Source: Halorhodospira abdelmalekii
GTDB taxonomy: Bacteria; Pseudomonadota; Gammaproteobacteria; Nitrococcales; Halorhodospiraceae
Length of the DNA stretch: 64,000 bases
Assembly: GCF_016583625.1 (NCBI RefSeq)
Contig: NZ_NRRN01000008.1
Span: 1 to 64,000 of the forward strand
Direction of reading: 5' to 3'
Positions 42,823 to 51,515 of this stretch are shown here, one piece after another. The notes under the pieces are model-generated. The model made no database searches. It saw nothing but the letters and a program-made list of their open reading frames with translations, and was not told the origin of the DNA. The position numbers and the translations under genes are program-made. Position 1 is the stretch's first letter, and each line of letters starts with the position of its first letter.

Positions 42823-42834
42823 TGTAAATTTACA
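42823..42834. promoter_or_regulatory. Perfect 12-bp palindrome upstream of the ABC exporter
   Basis: TGTAAATTTACA, fully symmetric and AT-rich in a GC-rich setting, 28 nt before the TTG start of the ABC gene. A plausible operator for a dimeric regulator; no regulator gene lies nearby. Confidence 0.4.
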
Positions 42835-42862
42835 GCCCGTTGATGCACAGCAAGGAGCCGCG

Positions 42863-43810
42863 TTGACCGCCTTAGTCGTCACCGATCTCACCAAGACCTA
42901 CCGCAACGGCCGCACCGCCCTCAACCACATCGACTTAAGCGTCGATGCTGGCGCCTTTTTCGGCCTTCTCGGCCCGAACGGCGCTGGCAAATCGACGCTG
43001 ATCGGCATCGTCGCGACCTTGGTCACCAAAAGCGGCGGCCAGGTGCAGGTCTTCGGCCACGACCTCGACCGCGACCCGTGGGCGGTCAAATCATCGCTCG
43101 GGCTGGTGCCACAAGAGTTCAATTTCAACACCTTCGATACGGTCGAACAGATCGTGCTCAATCAGGCCGGCTTTTACGGCATCCCCCGCCGCATCGCCCA
43201 CATCCGAGCGGAGCACTACCTCCAGAGCCTCGGGCTCTGGGAGCGCCGTAAGAGCATCTCGCGGACCCTCTCCGGCGGCATGAAACGGCGCTTGCTCATT
43301 GCGCGCGCCCTGATGCACGAACCCCGGCTGCTTATCCTCGATGAGCCGACCGCTGGGGTCGATATCGAGCTGCGCCGCAGCATGTGGGACTTCTTGCGTC
43401 ATATCAACGCCCAAGGGACTACCATTATCCTAACCACCCACTACCTCGAAGAGGCCGAAAGCCTCTGTCGCGACATCGCCATCATTGATGAGGGACGCAT
43501 CATTGAGCACACCAACGTCAAGGCGCTGCTGCAGCGCCTCTCGACCCAAGCCTACCTGCTCGATGTCGAGCACCTGCCCGAGTCCCTGCCGCAGCTGCCC
43601 GACTTTTCGCTGCGGCGCATCGACGGGGCGACCCTCGAAGCCGAGGTACCACGCGGCCGCCCGCTGACCGAACTCTTCGCCGTTCTAGCCCAGAACGGCA
43701 TCTCAGTCACCAGTATGCGCAATAAGTCGAATCGCCTCGAAGAGCTCTTCGTCCGCATGCTCGGCAACAAGGAGAGAGGGAAGGAGAAGGAGAAGGAGGA
43801 GAACTCATGA
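42863..43810 (+). CDS. yadG: ABC-2 type exporter ATP-binding protein
   Basis: 315 residues in the YadG-like group. Walker A GPNGAGKST, signature LSGGMKRR, Walker B LLILDEPTAG, switch TTHYLEEAE, and the usual C-terminal extension. I place the start at the TTG at 42863 (protein MTALVVTDLTKTYRNG) because AAGGAG lies 5 nt ahead; an in-frame TTG at 42794 would add a non-homologous stretch. The C-terminus is Lys/Glu-rich. Overlaps the permease gene (ATGA). Substrate unknown. Confidence 0.9.
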   Translation: MTALVVTDLTKTYRNGRTALNHIDLSVDAGAFFGLLGPNGAGKSTLIGIVATLVTKSGGQVQVFGHDLDRDPWAVKSSLGLVPQEFNFNTFDTVEQIVLNQAGFYGIPRRIAHIRAEHYLQSLGLWERRKSISRTLSGGMKRRLLIARALMHEPRLLILDEPTAGVDIELRRSMWDFLRHINAQGTTIILTTHYLEEAESLCRDIAIIDEGRIIEHTNVKALLQRLSTQAYLLDVEHLPESLPQLPDFSLRRIDGATLEAEVPRGRPLTELFAVLAQNGISVTSMRNKSNRLEELFVRMLGNKERGKEKEKEENS

Positions 43811-44625
43811 GCGATCGATTCGCCGCCGAAGGGCAGCGCTACCCCCGCTCGGTGCGCCTGCGTGCCAGCTGGGTCGCCCTGAAGACGATCGCCTTCAAAG
43901 AGACCAACCGCTACCTGCGGATCTGGATTCAGACGCTGGTGCCGCCGGCGATCACCATGACACTCTATTTTGTTATCTTCGGCGCCCTGATCGGTGAGCG
44001 CATCGGCCCGATGGGTGGCTACAGCTACATGGAGTACATCGCCCCCGGTATCATCATGCTGGCGATCATCACCAACTCCTACAACAACGTCGTCTCTTCC
44101 TTTTTCGGGGCCAAATTTCAGCGCCACATCGAGGAGTTGCTCGTCTCGCCGATGCCGAATCTGGTGATCTTGACCGGTTACGTCGTCGGCGGGGTGGGAC
44201 GCGGGCTCTGCGTTGGGGCGATCGTTACTGTGATTGCACTGATGTTCACCTCGCTGCCCATTCACAATTGGGCCATCACCCTCAGCGTGGTGGTCTTAAC
44301 CGCCACCCTCTTCTCGATCGGCGGCGTCATCAACGCGATCTATGCGCAAAAATTCGACGACATCGCGATTATCCCGACCTTTGTGCTGACGCCGTTGACC
44401 TATCTCGGCGGGGTCTTCTACTCGATCTCACTGCTACCCGAGTTCTGGCAAGCGGTCTCGCTCGCCAACCCGATCCTCTACATGGTCAACGCCTTCCGCT
44501 TCGGCATCCTCGGCTCAGCGGATGTCAACATCGTCTTCTCTTACGTGATGATGATCGCCTTTATCATCGGCTTAGGCGGCTTCGCCCTCTACCTGCTGCG
44601 CCGCGGTACGGGCCTGCGAAGCTAA
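43807..44625 (+). CDS. yadH: ABC-2 type exporter permease
   Basis: 272 residues, six predicted membrane helices, ABC-2 family, YadH-like: FKETNRYLRIWIQTLVPP near the N-terminus, HIEELLVSPMPN after helix 2, and LTYLGGVFYSISLLPEFWQ. Partner of the upstream ATPase; strong GGAGGAG site inside its 3' end. Such pairs export lipids, polysaccharides or drugs; the substrate cannot be read from sequence. Confidence 0.9.
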   Translation: MSDRFAAEGQRYPRSVRLRASWVALKTIAFKETNRYLRIWIQTLVPPAITMTLYFVIFGALIGERIGPMGGYSYMEYIAPGIIMLAIITNSYNNVVSSFFGAKFQRHIEELLVSPMPNLVILTGYVVGGVGRGLCVGAIVTVIALMFTSLPIHNWAITLSVVVLTATLFSIGGVINAIYAQKFDDIAIIPTFVLTPLTYLGGVFYSISLLPEFWQAVSLANPILYMVNAFRFGILGSADVNIVFSYVMMIAFIIGLGGFALYLLRRGTGLRS

Positions 44626-44652
44626 GAAAAGAGAACCAAGCCAGAGGAAGCA

Positions 44653-44670
44653 GCCGGCGAGGACGCCGGC
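44653..44670. repeat. REP-like hairpin after the ABC genes
   Basis: Perfect 7-bp GC stem GCCGGCG with loop AGGA, then CGCCGGC. No T-run. The motif (GAGGACGCCGGCG) resembles REP-type palindromes; may also terminate or stabilise the exporter transcript. Confidence 0.35.
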
Positions 44671-44702
44671 GTTCCCAGGAAAAGCACTCGACCACCGCCA
44701 TG

Positions 44703-44768
44703 CTTCAGCATGTGTAACAGAGGACTCAAGCACGTGTGACAGAGGGCTCAAGCATGTGTAACAGAGGA
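44703..44768. repeat. Three tandem 22-bp repeats
   Basis: Units at 44703-44724, 44725-44746 and 44747-44768; consensus CTCAAGCATGTGTAACAGAGGA with two or three mismatches per variant copy. Directly abutting, so not a CRISPR. Unit length is not a multiple of three and no convincing gene covers them. Confidence 0.85.
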
Positions 44769-44837
44769 CAAAGGTTGGGTGCTGTTTGGCAAAGTAGACC
44801 AAACGATGATCACCCCCCCCCAGGGCGACTAAGGCCC

Positions 44838-45014
44838 TTAAGGCGCCAAGTCGTCGAGCAGATCGCTCAGCGCGAAGCCGTAGCGCTGAGCGATCGCCTG
44901 TATCTCACGGCGGGCTTCATGGATATGATCTTTTCGTCGCTCAGCGATCTCCTTCTCGACCTGAGCCCGCAGACGCTGCAACTCCTCGACAGAATAGCGT
45001 GAGAAATCTTCCAT
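44838..45014 (-). CDS. Truncated H-NS-family protein (oligomerisation domain only)
   Basis: 58 residues: MEDFSRYSVEELQRLRAQ at the start, then IAERRKD, ARREIQAIAQRYGFALSDLL. This is the N-terminal coiled-coil/dimerisation pattern of H-NS-like proteins; the C-terminal DNA-binding domain (usually with WSGRGRRPxW) is missing in all three downstream frames. A stop codon follows cleanly after LLDDLAP. Could be a natural dominant-negative partner of full-length H-NS, or a decayed gene. Weak ribosome-binding site (GGGGGTG). A run of nine G lies just beyond the stop. Confidence 0.75.
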   Translation of the reverse strand: MEDFSRYSVEELQRLRAQVEKEIAERRKDHIHEARREIQAIAQRYGFALSDLLDDLAP

Positions 45015-45114
45015 CGGTCAGCACCCCCACCGCGGTTTGCCTCGGTTCCCGGTTGCGCGGTTGATCTTAAGCGCCCACGGGGCAGCCAAAATGGGCCCCG
45101 AATCTCCCAAAGAG

Positions 45115-45726
45115 TTACGGGTTCAGCCACTCATGCACCCAGCCCTCGGGCCGCAATGTATAGCGCTCCCGCTCGTGCAGGCGGCCATCTCCAGCTCGCC
45201 ACAGCTCAATCGTTACCGGCACCAAGCGATAGCCCGACCAGTGCGGTGGACGCGGGATTGCGTCAGGAAAACGTCGCTCAATCTCGGCCGCCCGCTCCTC
45301 GAGGTGACGGCGCGCCATCAGCGGCTCCGACTGCTCCGAGGCCCAGCCTCCGACCTGGCTAATCCGCGGGCGTGTCGCCCAGTAGGCGTCGGCCTCCTCC
45401 GCACTCACCGGCACGACCGCCCCACAGAGCTCGACCTGCTCGGCTAAAGGCTGCCACAAAAAACACAAAGAGGCGCGCGGATTCTCTGCCAGCTGCCGCG
45501 CCTTGCGGCTACGCCGGTTGGTATAGAAGAGCGCACCCTGCTCATCCAAGCCCTTTAGCAGCACCGTGCGCGCGGTCGGCCAACCATCGCAGCCAGCGGT
45601 CGCCAACACACCGGCAGTCGGCTCCATCAGGTCGGTCGCCTTGGCCCGCTCCAACACTTGCTCGACACGAGCCAACGCCTCGCGATAACGGGCATCAGAA
45701 TCCCAAGCTGCATCACTGCTACTCAT
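45115..45726 (-). CDS. pdxH: Pyridoxamine 5'-phosphate oxidase
   Basis: FMN enzyme making pyridoxal 5'-phosphate. 203 residues; motifs [50 protein letters not shown] and C-terminal [10 protein letters not shown]...WLNP. The ATG at 45726 overlaps the 3' end of nfeD by 8 nt. Confidence 0.96.
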   Translation of the reverse strand: MSSSDAAWDSDARYREALARVEQVLERAKATDLMEPTAGVLATAGCDGWPTARTVLLKGLDEQGALFYTNRRSRKARQLAENPRASLCFLWQPLAEQVELCGAVVPVSAEEADAYWATRPRISQVGGWASEQSEPLMARRHLEERAAEIERRFPDAIPRPPHWSGYRLVPVTIELWRAGDGRLHERERYTLRPEGWVHEWLNP

Positions 45727-47296
45727 CCGGCTCCACCTGCAACGTTAATCCCTCCTTGCCAATAATTCGTACTCGTTGACCATCGCGCACCGGCCGTTCA
45801 CTGACCGCTCGCCAACGCTCTCCGGCGTAGCGCACATGCCCCGTATGGCCTCCCCCGCCAGCACGGTCACCAGCGAAGCCGCCGTCGGCAGAGGCCTCGG
45901 CGTTGATCAACTCATCGGCACCGCCGAGTTTCGGCCGCCGCCATGCCCGTGCTGCCATCATCGCCACACCGATAAAGACCACCAGACTCGCCACCGTGAA
46001 ACCGGCGATCACCGCCAATGAGATCTCAAAACCCTCAACATCGGTATCAAAGAGCATCACCGAGCCGAGGACAAAGGCGATCGCTCCGCCGATCCCCAGG
46101 ATACCGAAGCTCGGTAAAAAGGCCTCGGCGATCATAAAGGCGATCCCCAAGAAGATCAGCGCCAGACCGGCGTAGGCGATCGGCAGCGCCTGAAAGGCGT
46201 AGAGCGCCAGCAGCAGCGAGATCCCACCGAGCACACCCGGCACCAACGAGCCAGGGTTCATCAACTCAAAAATGATCCCGTAGATGCCAATAAGCATCAG
46301 GATGTAGGCGACGTTCGGATTGGTGAGCACCGCGAGCAGCTGATTGCGCCAGTCCGGCTCGTGCAACTCGACCTGTAGATCGCTCGTGCGCAGCTCACGC
46401 TCGCCGGCCGGCAGCTTCACCGTCATACCGTCAGCCTGCGCCAGCAGATCGTCGATATCCTCAGCGACAAAATCGATGATGTTCAGCTCAACTGCCTCGC
46501 TCGAAGAGGCGCTGACCGACTCACGCACCGCCCGCTCGGCCCAGTCGGCATTCCGTCCCCGCAGCTCCGCCAGACCGCGAATGTACGAGACCGCATCTTC
46601 GATGATCTTGCGCTCCATCGCCCCGGGTCGCTCTCCTTCCCGGCGCTCATCATCGGCCTTCTCGTCGTCGACCTTCTCATCAGCCGCATTCGTCTCGTCG
46701 CTCGCCGCGGCCTCATCGTCCCGCTCCGCACGTTCCTCCTCGGCGGCTGTCGACTCTTCCGCCTCCTCTCTCTCCTCATTGTCGATCCGCTCTCGGAACG
46801 CCTCAATAAACTCGCGAATCTGCTCCTCGAAGCGGGTGCCCTCACCGCGCTCTGCCACTGCAGGCGAGAAGGTGGCGGTATTCGCCCCCAGCTGCACCGG
46901 TGTCGCTGCCCCGAGCGTGGTCGCCGGAGCCATCGCCGCAACGTGCGAGGCGTAGAGGATATAGGTGCCGGCGCTCGCTGCGCGCGCACCACTCGGTGCG
47001 ACGTAAGTCGCCACCGGCACCGGCGAGGCGAGGATGGCGCTGATAATATCGCGCATCGCCTCATCAAGCCCGCCTGGGGTGTTGAGCCGCAGGATCACCA
47101 GCTCTGCCCCACGCCCCTCGGCCTCACCCAAGCCACGGGTGATGTAGTCGGTCGTTGCCGGCCCGATCGGCCCCTTAACGTCGAGCAGGAGCGCACTGCT
47201 GCCTCGCGCCTCCTCTTCGCCGCCGAGCGTGGTTGCCGACAGCAGGAAGGCCGCAGTAATCGCAACGAGGTAACCCACTAGGCGACGCATCCACAT
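45719..47296 (-). CDS. nfeD: NfeD-type membrane serine protease (ClpP class)
   Basis: Long-form NfeD. 525 residues from the ATG at 47296: signal peptide ([20 protein letters not shown]), ClpP-like protease domain with LRLNTPGG, catalytic Ser in [10 protein letters not shown] and probable Lys in MERKIIEDA, then about four to five membrane helices and a C-terminal OB-fold NfeD domain. A ~60-residue Glu/Asp/Ala-rich insertion interrupts the protease domain before the Lys. Such proteins usually pair with a stomatin-like (slp) gene; none lies adjacent here. Confidence 0.9.
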   Translation of the reverse strand: MWMRRLVGYLVAITAAFLLSATTLGGEEEARGSSALLLDVKGPIGPATTDYITRGLGEAEGRGAELVILRLNTPGGLDEAMRDIISAILASPVPVATYVAPSGARAASAGTYILYASHVAAMAPATTLGAATPVQLGANTATFSPAVAERGEGTRFEEQIREFIEAFRERIDNEEREEAEESTAAEEERAERDDEAAASDETNAADEKVDDEKADDERREGERPGAMERKIIEDAVSYIRGLAELRGRNADWAERAVRESVSASSSEAVELNIIDFVAEDIDDLLAQADGMTVKLPAGERELRTSDLQVELHEPDWRNQLLAVLTNPNVAYILMLIGIYGIIFELMNPGSLVPGVLGGISLLLALYAFQALPIAYAGLALIFLGIAFMIAEAFLPSFGILGIGGAIAFVLGSVMLFDTDVEGFEISLAVIAGFTVASLVVFIGVAMMAARAWRRPKLGGADELINAEASADGGFAGDRAGGGGHTGHVRYAGERWRAVSERPVRDGQRVRIIGKEGLTLQVEPDE

Positions 47297-47381
47297 GGCT
47301 ATATCCGCTCGCAATTTTATGTAGAGTTGGAACGCAGTGCCGGATTCGGGCGCGCCTAGGCCCTACACCACCACCGGGGGG

Positions 47382-47408
47382 CCATTGGAGCCATTGGAGC
47401 CATTGCGG
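47382..47408. repeat. 9-bp tandem repeat downstream of adk
   Basis: CCATTGGAG twice, followed by the diverged CCATTGCGG, in the 135-nt gap between nfeD and adk. Non-coding simple repeat. Confidence 0.7.
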
Positions 47409-47449
47409 CTTTCGCGGCTATCGGAGCCGACGGACCGAGAACTCGCCGA

Positions 47450-48130
<681 letters not shown>

Positions 48131-48138
48131 CTACTCTT

Positions 48139-48194
48139 CAGCCAATCTGCCAAAACAATCTATTATCCAGACGATCTCTGCCAATCTCTGCCAA
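48139..48194. promoter_or_regulatory. GCCAA-repeat region upstream of adk
   Basis: Two exact tandem copies of TCTCTGCCAA (48175-48184, 48185-48194) and two further GCCAA motifs (48141, 48149), flanking a GATAAT-like -10 on the minus strand. Candidate binding sites around the adk promoter; no clear -35 at proper spacing. Confidence 0.35.
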
Positions 48195-48312
48195 TTGTCG
48201 TAACCTGCCAGCGCTGCCTCGCGCCGCTCTAACGATGGACGAACAACGCTCAGCGGCGAAATGCTCGGCCACTACAAGCTGCTTCTCGTAAGCGTAGCAA
48301 AACGACGACCGG

Positions 48313-48360
48313 CCGTGGTGCAACAATCGCACTTGTTGTGCACCTTGGCCGGCACCACGG
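48313..48360 (-). terminator. Inverted repeat after bamB
   Basis: 8-bp arms CCGTGGTG/CACCACGG enclosing a second imperfect stem (GTGCAACAA / TTGTTGTGCAC). Begins a few nt past the bamB stop; on the minus strand it is followed by a short T-rich stretch (TCGTCGTTTTG). Probable end of the hisS-yfgM-bamB transcript. Confidence 0.4.
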
Positions 48361-48365
48361 GGAGA

Positions 48366-49523
48366 CTACTCAGAAGCCGCACGCAGTGCGGTCAGACGCC
48401 CACGCGCATCGAGGACGTAGAGACAGCCGTCGCTTGTAACCACCGGCGTCCGCTCAATCGGCACTGAGGAGAGGCGTTCCCGAGCCACCAGTTCGCCGTC
48501 ACGCAGCCGCAGCCAATTGACGTAGCCGGCATTATCACCGGCGACTAGATAACCGTTCACGGCCACCGGACGCGTCAAGATCAAACCACGTAGCTGCTCC
48601 TGCCGCCACACTGTCGCACCACTGCGTCGATCGAAGGCCCACACGCGGCCATCGGCACCGGCCACGTAGACCTTCTCGCCGTCGAGGTGAAACCCACGGA
48701 AGCTGGAGACTTCACGGCTCCACTCCGCACTGCCGGTCGCCATCCGCACGGCGGTCAAGTGTCCTTGATAGGCTACGGCAAAGACCAGCCCCTGATCGAT
48801 CACCGGGTCGGCGGCGATATCGGCCATGCGTTCCAATTCGGTGCGCCCGCGCGGCTCGGTCACCACATGCTCCCAGCGTACTGAGCCGTCATTCGCATTG
48901 AGCGCGACCAGGCGCCCGCTCTCCAAGCCGACGACGACGGTACCACCGGTCACCGCCGGCGCGCTGCGATGGCGCAGCGTCAGCGCCGGGATCCCCCGAT
49001 CGAAGACCCACAACCGCTCGCCCGTCTCTCCATCGAGACCGAAGAGGCGGCCATCGCCCGTGCGCGCCACCACAACCCCGCGAGTGTAGCGCGGGCTGCC
49101 GAGGAGTTCCCCGACTAAATCAGTCTGCCACAGCACCTCGCCACTTTCGGGCTCGAGCGCTTGCAGCCGCCCTTTTCGGTCGCCCAGCAGCAGCATCCCC
49201 TCGACCAGGACCGGACCGGAGGCCAACGGGCGCTCTAGCCGGTGGTGCCAAACGGTCTCCCCCCGCTCGACGTCGAGCGCTCGCACCCACCCCCGTGCAT
49301 CGGCTAAGTAGAGCTGCCCATCGCGATACTGCGGATCGAACGCAAACCCGGAGGGCACCGGCCCAACAGGCCACCCACTCCACTCCAGATCGACGGCGAT
49401 CTGCGGCTCGACCTGCGGCTGCGGCAGCGGTCGCTGCAGCGAGCACCCCACACCAACCGCCAGCGCAAGCAGCAACAGCAGCGCTACCCGTGGCGCTTGC
49501 ACCCAGTAAACCACGCCGCTCAC
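48366..49523 (-). CDS. bamB: Outer membrane assembly lipoprotein BamB
   Basis: BAM-complex scaffold, an eight-bladed PQQ-type propeller. 385 residues; lipobox AVGVGC (Cys27) and repeated blade motifs such as LDVERGETVWHH, LEPESGEVLWQ, LDGETGERLWV and FDRRSGATVWR. Starts with GTG overlapping the yfgM stop (GTGA). In relatives der follows; here adk does. Confidence 0.94.
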   Translation of the reverse strand: MSGVVYWVQAPRVALLLLLALAVGVGCSLQRPLPQPQVEPQIAVDLEWSGWPVGPVPSGFAFDPQYRDGQLYLADARGWVRALDVERGETVWHHRLERPLASGPVLVEGMLLLGDRKGRLQALEPESGEVLWQTDLVGELLGSPRYTRGVVVARTGDGRLFGLDGETGERLWVFDRGIPALTLRHRSAPAVTGGTVVVGLESGRLVALNANDGSVRWEHVVTEPRGRTELERMADIAADPVIDQGLVFAVAYQGHLTAVRMATGSAEWSREVSSFRGFHLDGEKVYVAGADGRVWAFDRRSGATVWRQEQLRGLILTRPVAVNGYLVAGDNAGYVNWLRLRDGELVARERLSSVPIERTPVVTSDGCLYVLDARGRLTALRAASE

Positions 49524-50149
49524 GCCCCGGATTCCACGGCACGTAGCTTGATTTCGACCAACTCGCGGGATTGCGGCGCCAACCCGTTGACAGCCAGCGC
49601 TTCGCGGTAAGCCTCGGCGGCCTCGGCGGAGCGCCCCAGATCGACCAGCAGATCGCCGCGCAGTTCGGCGTAGGCCGCCTTGAAGCTGCGCGAGACGTCG
49701 CTGCCGAGGAGCCCCACCGCCTGCTCCGGATCCTCCTGAGCCAGCGCCCGCGCCTGGCGTAGGCGTGCCAGTTCGGCGGTGGGCCGCTCACGGGCGTTCT
49801 CGACCAGCCAGCCCAAGGTATCGGCCGCGCTCTGATAGGCACCGGTATCCATCTGGTGCCGCGCCAGCCGCATCGCCGTCAGCACCGCATAACCACTGCT
49901 GCCGTGATCGTCGAGGAGGCGCTGCCCGAGTTGTTCGAGCTCACTGATCTCCGCTTGCTGCCGCTCAGCCTGCAGAAACTCGCTGTAGGCGGCGGCGGCC
50001 ATCTGCGCCGAGCGCTCCTGCCACGCCCCGAAGCCCCACCAGCCGGCCAGGACAACCAGCGCCAAGGCAGCACCAAGCATCAAAGAGGGGCCGTTACGCC
50101 GCCACCAGTCGTTCAAGCGCTGCAGCTGTTCTTCGTCGCTCCGATCCAT
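49520..50149 (-). CDS. yfgM: YfgM-like periplasmic TPR protein
   Basis: SecYEG/periplasmic chaperone-network protein with one N-terminal membrane helix (LMLGAALALVVLAGWWGFGAW) and TPR-like repeats. I use the ATG at 50149 (MDRSDEEQLQRLNDWW, 209 residues), with GGGGTTAGAG ahead; ATGs at 50185 and 50182 would overlap hisS. Conserved hisS-yfgM-bamB order. Confidence 0.88.
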   Translation of the reverse strand: MDRSDEEQLQRLNDWWRRNGPSLMLGAALALVVLAGWWGFGAWQERSAQMAAAAYSEFLQAERQQAEISELEQLGQRLLDDHGSSGYAVLTAMRLARHQMDTGAYQSAADTLGWLVENARERPTAELARLRQARALAQEDPEQAVGLLGSDVSRSFKAAYAELRGDLLVDLGRSAEAAEAYREALAVNGLAPQSRELVEIKLRAVESGA

Positions 50150-50165
50150 CTCTAACCCCAAATAC

Positions 50166-51464
50166 CTATGTCGCGCGGCCATCATCGTCTATTAGACCAC
50201 ACAAATATTGCACCAGCGCCTCGCGGTCCATTCGCCGCTGTGGCTGATCGTCCCGTAAATCCTTAACCGTGACTTCACCGGCAGCCTCCTCCGCATCACC
50301 CAGGATCAACGCCACCCGCGCCCCACTGCGGTCGGCGCGCTTAAGCTGCCCCTTGAAACCGGCACTTCCCGGGTGCATCTGCAGGCGCAACCGCGGCAGG
50401 GCATCGCGTAGCCACTCGGCCAAAGCGAAGGCTGCTGCGCTCTCGCCGGCTACCACCAAGTAGGCGTGCGCCGCACCGCCGCACCGGGCGACCTCCTCCG
50501 CGCGCCCCTCTGCCAGCAACTCGACAAGCCGCTCTAAGCCAAGGGCAAAGCCGATCGCCGGCGTCGCACGACCGCCGAGCTGCTCGACCAGGCCATCGAA
50601 GCGGCCACCGGCACAGACGGTGCCTTGCGCCCCAAGCCGATCGGTTACCCACTCAAAGACCGTGCGCGTGTAGTAGTCGAGGCCACGAACCAACGCCGGG
50701 TTCACGGTGTATTCGACTCCAGCCTGTTCGAGCAGGTTCCTGAGCGTAGTAAAGTGCGCTGCCGACTCCTCATCGAGGGCATCGAGCAGGCGCGGGGCCT
50801 CGGCCATCACCGCCTGCACCCCCGGATCTTTGCTGTCGAAGATGCGCAGCGGATTGCTGTTCAGTCGCCGCCGACTCTCCTCATCGAGCTCGTTCTCGTG
50901 CCGCTGCAGGTAGTCGATGAGTTCTGCTCGATAGGCAGCACGACACTGTGGCGTACCGAGTGAGTTCAGCTGCAGCCGCACCCCTTCATCAAGGCCGAGC
51001 TCGCGCAGCATCCGCGCCGTCATCACAATCATCTCGGCATCAAGCTCCGGGGCAGCCACCCCGAAGGCCTCGGCACCGATCTGATGAAACTGCCGCAGCC
51101 GCCCACGTTGCGGTCGCTCGTGGCGGAACATCGCCCCGCGATACCACAGCCGTGGCTCGCTGTTGTGGAGTAGACCGTGCTCAATCCCGGCACGCACGCA
51201 GCCGGCGGTACCCTCCGGGCGCATTGTCAAGCTATCGCCGTTGCGATCCTCAAAGGTGTACATCTCCTTCTCGACGATATCGGTCACCTCGCCGATCGAC
51301 CGACAAAAGAGCTCGGTGCGTTCCAGCACCGGGAGCCGAATCTCGCGGTAGTCATAGGCCTCAAGCACCCGCTGAATACGCGCCTCGGCCCACTGCCAAA
51401 GTGGGGTCTGCGCGGGCAGCACGTCACTAAAGCCCCTTACACTCGCTACACCTTTTTTTGCCAC
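50166..51464 (-). CDS. hisS: Histidyl-tRNA synthetase
   Basis: Class II synthetase charging tRNA-His. 432 residues; motif 2 [20 protein letters not shown], histidine-specific [12 protein letters not shown], and C-terminal anticodon domain. Starts with GTG after GGAG. The 51-nt spacing to rodZ leaves no room for ispG, which usually lies here. Confidence 0.96.
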   Translation of the reverse strand: MAKKGVASVRGFSDVLPAQTPLWQWAEARIQRVLEAYDYREIRLPVLERTELFCRSIGEVTDIVEKEMYTFEDRNGDSLTMRPEGTAGCVRAGIEHGLLHNSEPRLWYRGAMFRHERPQRGRLRQFHQIGAEAFGVAAPELDAEMIVMTARMLRELGLDEGVRLQLNSLGTPQCRAAYRAELIDYLQRHENELDEESRRRLNSNPLRIFDSKDPGVQAVMAEAPRLLDALDEESAAHFTTLRNLLEQAGVEYTVNPALVRGLDYYTRTVFEWVTDRLGAQGTVCAGGRFDGLVEQLGGRATPAIGFALGLERLVELLAEGRAEEVARCGGAAHAYLVVAGESAAAFALAEWLRDALPRLRLQMHPGSAGFKGQLKRADRSGARVALILGDAEEAAGEVTVKDLRDDQPQRRMDREALVQYLCGLIDDDGRAT

Positions 51465-51515
51465 GACGACTCCGTATCCTCGTCATCCTCGTCCATTAAC
51501 CGGAATCCTCCGGAC

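Noticed and set aside
44703-44768. CRISPR array
   Set aside because: Repeats abut without spacers and there are no cas genes.
44572-44802. 76-codon minus-strand frame across the 22-bp repeats
   Set aside because: It runs into the 3' end of the permease gene, has no family features, and the repeat unit length is incompatible with repeat-coding.
44813-44821. Nine-base G/C run as a phase-variation switch for the H-NS-like gene
   Set aside because: It lies after the stop codon, so slippage cannot change the protein.
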